Assembly (NCBI GenBank): GCA_009746045.1
Contig: RPFO01000114.1
Span: 523,719-547,218 of the forward strand
Direction: 5' to 3'
Source of the DNA: Mesostigma viride
Lineage: Eukaryota > Streptophyta > Mesostigmatophyceae > Mesostigmatales > Mesostigmataceae
Length of the DNA stretch: 23,500 nt
Shown here: one piece after another, positions 18,129 through 23,500 of the stretch
Layout of the letters: each line of letters begins with the position of its first letter
Position numbering within the stretch: the first letter of the stretch is position 1
Notes under the pieces: generated by a model
What the model was told of the DNA's origin: nothing
Seen by the model: the letters and a program-made list of their open reading frames with translations, nothing else
Database searches by the model: none
Position numbers and translations under genes: made by a program

Positions 18129-18559
18129 TCAGGGATGTAAGATGCCTCCTCCGCCCTATAGTCCACCTGAACCATGGCGCGAGCAAGGACATCCACCCCG
18201 AGTAGTGCGGAATATCCACACTTGTTGACCACCAGCGCATACGCGGACACGGTGGTCATGCTAGAGGCGCGCAACGGATTGAAAATCACGTTGACTTTAA
18301 CCGCCGTCATAGCGTACGGCTTACTAGCCGGACCCTGCCAACCTGACACAGACACGGGGCTTTCCACTAAGCCACCGTTCTCGTAGGTCAGGTTCAGCAT
18401 GGTGGCCAAGTCCGTGCTGATGACTAGCGGCTGAGCACCGCTATCAAGCTTGACTGCGCCAACCAACGGACATGTCACCATGTCGCTCCATACATCTCCA
18501 CAGGCTCCAACTGCTTGGAACGCCATGGACGGCTCACCATTGGGGTATGGAACCACCAT
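17903..18559 (-). CDS. Retroviral-type aspartic protease of the retroelement
   Basis: The frame starts at ATG (18559), 71 bases from the repeat at 18630. PLVGAVKLDSGAQPLVIS (about residues 31-48) holds the catalytic D-S-G-A, and CGYSALLGVDVLARAMVQVDY (114-134) is the hydrophobic-hydrophobic-Gly motif closing a pepsin-like monomer. Such proteases cut the Gag-Pol polyprotein. The last ~60 residues (Ala/Ser-rich) look like linker. The frame overlaps the methyltransferase frame by 226 bases in a different phase, so a frame change near 17940-17970 is needed to connect them. No gag precedes it, which is unusual for gypsy elements. Confidence 0.8.
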   Translation of the reverse strand: MVVPYPNGEPSMAFQAVGACGDVWSDMVTCPLVGAVKLDSGAQPLVISTDLATMLNLTYENGGLVESPVSVSGWQGPASKPYAMTAVKVNVIFNPLRASSMTTVSAYALVVNKCGYSALLGVDVLARAMVQVDYRAEEASYIPDWDGAGLKRASVPVSCFSSSAGAARLNPSAAAGVVEVSMVEVRAAGSSAWDKHRTVLPSQRRALPRCARSGRWML

Positions 18560-18629
18560 AGTCTATTCTCACTTCTATAGTAATCTCTACTCACTTCTAT
18601 ACTCACAACATCTATACTCACTTCTATAG
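18556..18629. repeat. ACTCACTTCTATA repeats before the protease frame
   Basis: Several near-copies of CTCACTTCTATAGTA lie between the protease start and the 860-bp repeat. A related set (TACTCACTTCTACATT, TACTCACTTCACATT) is at 13955-14010, at the other end of the element. They may be leader or LTR-edge sequence. Confidence 0.6.
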
Positions 18630-19665
18630 TAATTAAGTGGTGATGATAGGTGTGGTCCTTGACGGCACCACCACCTTCATGACAGGCAGCGCAGCCAGCC
18701 GATTATATTATGAAGATTGCAATAATGCTTTATGATGAAAGCAATGCCCAAACCATTCATTCCATAACATTTGACAGATTACAATGAATGCCGAGTTGTG
18801 CTGCCGCAACTGTAAGAGTAACTACATATCCTTGAGACCCATCGAAATCACCACAGACCGACCATGACGCCACTGTGGCGCAACAGTGTTTACTTACGTC
18901 ATAATCTATATCAACTGTGTGACTCTGCGCTCATGTCCCAGTTACTGGCACACTGGCCAACGACGAACCGGCCCTTTCCCGGGACTGTTCCCGGGTCAGC
19001 AGAACGTTTCTCGTCCACAATGCCAACAACATCCCAACCGGATCAAACCACTGTCAATCCTATCAACCATCGTCATGGCAACGACATGCAACCACTCACG
19101 GGGGCTGCTCCGGGCTGTTCGAGAAGTTTAACCCCATGAAGACAACAAACTAGTTGTGAGGGAGAGAAACGAGCGAACAACGACCACCATGGCCGCTGCG
19201 CTGCTCCTAAATACCTCCAAAAATCCCGGCATCCATGCGCTGTCGCATTTGCCAGCAAGCCGCCTGACGTGCAGTTAGACTGCCAGCAAAATGCAGAGCA
19301 AGTCTGTTCGACAACCACGTGCGAGCCAGCACACCGCACACTACGATCTGCGTATCTAGCTTTGTCAGATGGACTGAACATCATTCCGTCTGAACAATAC
19401 AAAAGATTCATAACTGCCAAATGTCACGCACCGGAATATTGCGCAAGCCACCAAGGCTTTGCGCCCCAAAGTCTTGCGCCTGAACCTAAGTCAGGTCACC
19501 TAAGACTGTCACTCTAGAAATTCAGGCCTTTCCGGCGCGGCGCTCCACACCGGCCCAAGGAACAAAGCCTGCGGCCTACTGAATCGGAACCAACCAAACG
19601 TCGGTAACGATTCCGAACCGCGTAACTTCTTGAGTGCACGGACGTAAATGATCACGGACGTGACA
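18630..19665. repeat. Repeat unit R, copy 1 (uninterrupted; LTR candidate)
   Basis: A unit of 1036 bases whose first 860 bases (18630-19489) recur at 20074-20933 and whose last 176 (19490-19665) recur at 22709-22892. Only one substitution (A/G near 19395/20839) was noticed in the 860-base part, and one 8-base indel in the rest, so the duplication is recent. Its left edge is 71 bases upstream of the protease start, and its right edge runs into GCTGTCGCGT...GCCA, shared with 15171-15191. It contains only short frames (91 aa on +, 115 aa on -) that look non-coding. It may be the 5' LTR of the retroelement. Confidence 0.8.
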
Positions 19666-20073
19666 GCTGTCGCGTTTGCGTGCCATTATATCCTAGCCTA
19701 TCACTTGGAAGGCATATCCATAGCAATAGAGTACTCTTGTGTGTGATCCACTATATTCCCCCCCACTTTTTAGCTCGAAAAAATGAAGAGCCAAAAAGTC
19801 AAAAAGAGGATCACATAGGGAAAAAAAAATTCCCACGACAGGACCACACATGCTTTTCAAATAGGCTAAGCAATAACCTCTTCAGTGCTTTTTCAAGGAT
19901 AAGCATAATCCTCTTCATGGCTTTTTCAAGGATATATATAAGCCTAATCCTCTTCATAGCTTTTTAAAGGATAAGCTTAATCCTCTTCCAAGTGCTTGAT
20001 TCTGCAAGCAGCTTGGGTATATCTCCGGCTCAGGCTGTCCGAACTGAACCCGCCAAGGGTTGTTCGCTCGTTT
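19666..20073. other. Spacer between the two copies of unit R, with ~33-bp repeats
   Basis: A 408-base stretch holds an A-rich block (19775-19835) and four diverged units of about 32-39 bases around CCTCTTCATGGCTTTTTCAAGG (19870-19990). The end, GTTGTTCGCTCGTTT, is the reverse complement of a block inside unit R (19167-19182). No gene, primer-binding site or purine tract is evident. Confidence 0.6.
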
Positions 20074-20948
20074 TAATTAAGTGGTGATGATAGGTGTGGT
20101 CCTTGACGGCACCACCACCTTCATGACAGGCAGCGCAGCCAGCCGATTATATTATGAAGATTGCAATAATGCTTTATGATGAAAGCAATGCCCAAACCAT
20201 TCATTCCATAACATTTGACAGATTACAATGAATGCCGAGTTGTGCTGCCGCAACTGTAAGAGTAACTACATATCCTTGAGACCCATCGAAATCACCACAG
20301 ACCGACCATGACGCCACTGTGGCGCAACAGTGTTTACTTACGTCATAATCTATATCAACTGTGTGACTCTGCGCTCATGTCCCAGTTACTGGCACACTGG
20401 CCAACGACGAACCGGCCCTTTCCCGGGACTGTTCCCGGGTCAGCAGAACGTTTCTCGTCCACAATGCCAACAACATCCCAACCGGATCAAACCACTGTCA
20501 ATCCTATCAACCATCGTCATGGCAACGACATGCAACCACTCACGGGGGCTGCTCCGGGCTGTTCGAGAAGTTTAACCCCATGAAGACAACAAACTAGTTG
20601 TGAGGGAGAGAAACGAGCGAACAACGACCACCATGGCCGCTGCGCTGCTCCTAAATACCTCCAAAAATCCCGGCATCCATGCGCTGTCGCATTTGCCAGC
20701 AAGCCGCCTGACGTGCAGTTAGACTGCCAGCAAAATGCAGAGCAAGTCTGTTCGACAACCACGTGCGAGCCAGCACACCGCACACTACGATCTGCGTATC
20801 TAGCTTTGTCAGATGGACTGAACATCATTCCGTCTGGACAATACAAAAGATTCATAACTGCCAAATGTCACGCACCGGAATATTGCGCAAGCCACCAAGG
20901 CTTTGCGCCCCAAAGTCTTGCGCCTGAACCTAATGTTAAGCCTCCCAC

Positions 20949-20985
20949 GGTCCTTAATTTAGGACAAAGTCCTAAATTAAGGACC
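20949..20985. repeat. Perfect 17-bp inverted repeat near the insertion's left end
   Basis: The arms GGTCCTTAATTTAGGAC and GTCCTAAATTAAGGACC flank AAA and form a perfect hairpin. Half-copies GGTCCTATTGGTCCTAAATT (about 22470-22490) and GGTCCTAAAATAAGGAC (22669-22685) occur near the right end. Confidence 0.9.
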
Positions 20986-21000
20986 AATTTACTATAACCG

Positions 21001-21122
21001 AGGTACCGGGGGGGGGGGTCACTATATGGACCGTACCCCATGTGGACCGTACCCGGCATGATGTACCCGACCCGTGGTACCGGCACATGGTACCCGGATT
21101 CCGTACCCGGGTACCGGGTATA
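21001..21122. repeat. GGTACC/GTACCC cluster
   Basis: About a dozen GTACC-containing motifs (CCGTACCC, GGTACCGG, GGTACCCGG, CCCGGGTACCGGG) occur in both orientations within 120 bases, beside an 11-base G run. It lies inside the insertion, just after the hairpin. It is non-coding. Confidence 0.7.
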
Positions 21123-22912
21123 ATGGCGGGAAAGTAGGTACCTCGACCAAAAATATAACCGATTTTGGAGCGAAAAAGTGGGTGCGGGAATGATCTGAGG
21201 TGGATATGGCGACCTGACAATCGTGGCCGGCGTTTTCACGTGCGTTTATCATTTCGGGCGCCCAGTAGCAAAAACGAAAGGTCGTTAGTTATGCTTAAAG
21301 GCTGTGAAATTTTCTGCGCAAGTTTTTATGTGTAGCGCTGTAGCACAGCGGCACAACACAAATGGGTCGCAGATCGCCTGCTCGCGGAGGGTCGATTTTG
21401 GCACAAACATGTTAGTGTATTAGCAATGGTGGTGCGAATCAAGCCAAGAAATTTTTGTGGACGATTTTGATTATAGTCTGGAGTTTATAAACGGAGTATT
21501 TGACATGGAAGCGCCTGGGCCGTGATATTCTTGCCCGATTTCCATTGTTGACCATGTTTTAGGGACGTTCAGGCTGGGCAGCGAGCGCACCTTATAGGTC
21601 TTCACTTTCGGTATTTCTTGGACCTAGAACGCAGCACAAGCGTGGTTTATATCATTTTCGAACCGGTTGGCCAGCTTTGGTGCGCTCAGCTCTCGGAAAG
21701 CTGACCTCGCTGCGGATTTCAGCGACTTTTTTGCAACCATCTGGAATGAGGCGACGTAAGTAGCAGGTACGTGCCGGGGTGCCCTAGATCATGAGTGTAA
21801 CTGGCAACGCTGTCGTGGTGTTTTGAGTCAGTAAGCTATGCCTAAAAAGAGGGGACGCTCTCTGTGCACATAACTGTCACACATAGTTGGTTTACGTCAT
21901 ACAATTTTTTACGTCTCTATCTTCGTCGTCCGCTGCAGCTAAAACACACATGCGTAAGAGCAGTTTTACTCATGTGTTAGTTATAAACCATGGTCCTATG
22001 GCCTGCAGTCGTTCAGGGTGCTCTCAGACAGTATATACAATATGGTTTACGTGTTACATGCACCCTGAATTCGCTCACAAAGCGTTGCATGTTAGCACAA
22101 CGTTGTTCTGTAACTTGATTTGGCTGCATTCATGTGTTAGTTGCAATGCAAATGCAATGTTTTTTCATCGCTGGGTGGTGGCCAGCATGTCCGTGATGTC
22201 AAAGAAGGTTTGGCATATGCTTAGAGAAAGTTTACCGCAAGGGGTGGGCCATGTTCAAGCCGGGCAACCTCAGCAACCATGCAACCGTATATTGCATTAC
22301 CTGCACCATCTGTGACACCGTTAAGCACGCGTATATATAGAGGCAGCCACAGCAGGGTATGGCCTTGTTATACGCTGCCCCGCCATCCCAAGGCCTCGTA
22401 GGGTCCCCTAGCGCTTGTAAGATGCTCAAGGGACCGTGTGGATAGCATGGTCATGCGTTGACACTAATTGGTCCTATTGGTCCTAAATTCTCATTTTGAC
22501 CAAATTCGCGGTTTGAGGCCTGCCATGGGCCAGGGTCCATTCAGGCACTAAATGTAATTATTTGAACCCAGGTTTTTGTCCAAAATTCAAAAAGTGTGTT
22601 ATCTGTCAGTGGTAAAAATGCCAGGGTCAAAATTTGATGTTTGCACATATATTTTTTAATTCAAACTGGTCCTAAAATAAGGACTTTTCTTGGGAACATG
22701 GACACTAAGTCAGGTCACCTAAGACTGTCACTCTAGAAATTCAGGCCTTTCCGGCGCGGCGCTCCACACCGGCCCAAGGAACAAAGCCTGCGGCCTACTG
22801 AATCGGAACCAACCAAACGTCGGTAACGATTCCGATTACGGCAACCGCGTAACTTCTTGAGTGCACGGACGTAAATGATCACGGACGTGACATGGATCGA
22901 TTTTTGCGTTAG

Positions 22913-23190
22913 GCTTCTAGGCATGGACATGTGCTATCCTAGTAGGATCCTTCGAAAGACAGGTTTGCTATGGCGCTGAGCCCCTTGTCTGTGATCCGGC
23001 AGCTAGGGCCAGATCGATGACTCGCAAAGCAACTGAACATGGCAGGGAGTTGCGAAGGCTACCAATCCCCACTGCAGTCAGTTGTGGGGGACAGGTCTGC
23101 GTGTGACAAAATATGGTACACATAGCGATTGGCCGGGGCACGCGCCGGCCGGCGCAGGGTCCACGATATCGTGCTACTTAAACTTTGTTA
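22913..23190 (+). mobile_element. LINE copy C, 3'-end fragment
   Basis: The + strand here matches the - strand of copies A and B: CTAGGCATGGACATGTGCTA at 22918, then a diverged middle, then GCGTGTGACAAAATATGG and CATAGCGATTGGCCGGGGC (about 23098-23140). It encodes RVTKYGTHSDWPG, corresponding to RVTKFGMHSDSLG in copy A. Only the last part of ORF2 and the 3' end are present. Positions 23158-23260 then share blocks with 13770-13870. Confidence 0.65.
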
Positions 23191-23500
23191 GAGATAGCCA
23201 CAAGTGCTCTTCCACCACCTTAATTTCGTTGAGGACATATGCTCAGATGCACTCATGTGCTATATGTTTTTCGGCTATAGATAATTCATTCACAAGTAGC
23301 TTCAGACTGGACCTGGACTAGTATATATTCTGATCAGGCACTCCGCAAAGGTGAAAACCATTTGCGTTCAGTGCCGGGCCGCGGAAAACGCGGAAAAACG
23401 CGATCTGCAAATGAATCCGACCGGAATCGAACTGGGGACCTCTCGCACCAACTTTCTTTAGTATATATGTCCACAAGCTTATGATAACCTAGTCTATAAC
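23191..23500. other. Right edge, no gene seen
   Basis: There is no coding frame with family motifs. A tRNA B-box-like sequence (reverse complement AGTTCGATTCC) is present at about 23429-23439 without a foldable tRNA around it. The short frame 23082-23321 is LINE 3' sequence followed by unrelated codons. Confidence 0.5.

Larger units (their letters stand above)
13861..19685 (-). mobile_element. Ty3/gypsy-like LTR retroelement carrying a C5-DNA methyltransferase (incomplete)
   Basis: On the - strand the order is protease (18559-18100), cytosine-C5 methyltransferase (17738-16764) and gypsy-type reverse transcriptase (16281-15427). Gag, RNase H, integrase and chromodomain are not found. Proposed limits are TG at 13861 and CA at 19685, with TTATA on both outer sides (13856-13860 and 19686-19690). 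A 26-base terminal match (15166-15191 and 19660-19685, one mismatch) marks the shared end of the two LTR candidates. The rest of those candidates is not similar, which is odd for one insertion, so the limits are tentative. The coding part is firm. The element cannot be autonomous as it stands. Confidence 0.7.
20934..22705. mobile_element. 1.77-kb non-autonomous insertion with target duplication
   Basis: The insertion site is read directly by comparing the two copies of unit R. Copy 1 has CCTAAGTCAGG; copy 2 has CCTAA|TGTTAAGCC...ATGGACA|CTAAGTCAGG, so CTAA (or TAA) is duplicated. The element starts TGT and ends ACA. Subterminal GTCCTTAATTTAGGAC at 20950-20965 is matched by GTCCTAAAATAAGGAC at 22670-22685. 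It has no convincing gene (the longest frame, 21887-22315 on +, is unrecognised). It could be a MITE-like DNA element with TWA-type target, or a solo LTR with TG...CA ends and 4-bp duplication. Confidence 0.8.
20074..22892. repeat. Repeat unit R, copy 2 (split by an insertion)
   Basis: The left part 20074-20933 matches 18630-19489. The unit then resumes at 22709-22892, matching 19490-19665 with an extra TTACGGCA. Comparison with copy 1 dates the insertion after the duplication or at least after the unit formed. Copy 2 ends at GACGTGACA and does not carry the extra GCTGTCGCGT...GCCA end. Confidence 0.85.

Noticed and set aside
18864-19139. 91-codon frame present identically in both unit R copies (also 20308-20583)
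   Set aside because: The identity reflects the recent duplication of the whole unit; no family motif or codon signal supports a gene.
21887-22315. 142-codon frame inside the 1.77-kb insertion
   Set aside because: No transposase or other motif was recognised; composition matches the non-coding surroundings.
23418-23460. tRNA-like end on the - strand (AGGTCCCCAGTTCGATTCC)
   Set aside because: Only about three of five T-stem pairs form and the upstream AT-rich sequence does not give a cloverleaf.

Overview
The window looks like a piece of a large, repeat-rich nuclear genome of a photosynthetic eukaryote, most plausibly a green alga, though no single marker proves the lineage. The reasons are: one intron-split carotenoid cleavage dioxygenase (CCD) gene with GC-rich coding exons and GT-AG introns, low-complexity insertions inside conserved protein domains, many micro- and minisatellites and long poly-G runs, and several retroelement families. 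No bacterial operon, rRNA or intact tRNA is seen.

Layout. Positions 1-8768 hold the host gene on the + strand. Four exons (1571-1666, 3520-3969, 6021-6520, 7894-8734) join in compatible phases (0, 0, 2) into about 628 residues carrying the four iron-binding histidine contexts of the RPE65/CCD family. The 5' end, including any plastid targeting peptide, is not identified. The introns are full of tandem repeats; two arrays copy the splice acceptor and the splice donor of the second exon, and weaker copies follow the third exon. From 8860 to about 13860 lies a graveyard of non-LTR (LINE-type) elements: two related 3' ends on the - strand (one with degenerate reverse transcriptase), an ORF1-like gene on the + strand placed head-to-head with them, and about 1.2 kb with nothing recognisable.

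Positions 13861-19685 hold the most notable object: a Ty3/gypsy-like retroelement on the - strand that reads aspartic protease, then a complete-looking C5-cytosine DNA methyltransferase, then reverse transcriptase. Gag, RNase H and integrase are not found. Two frame changes separate the three parts, and a 31-base G run sits exactly where the RT connection region stops. To the right, an 860-bp sequence occurs twice (18630-19489 and 20074-20933, one mismatch noticed). The second copy is interrupted by a 1.77-kb insertion with CTAA target duplication, TG...CA ends and hairpin-forming subterminal repeats; the remainder of the unit resumes at 22709. A third LINE 3' end (+ strand) lies near 22913-23190.

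Function. The CCD gene should cleave carotenoids to apocarotenoids. The other genes are parasitic. A retroelement carrying its own cytosine methyltransferase could mark its own DNA copy or that of its host; retrotransposon-borne methyltransferases are already reported in dinoflagellates and charophyte algae, so novelty here rests on host lineage, domain order and the unusual catalytic motif.
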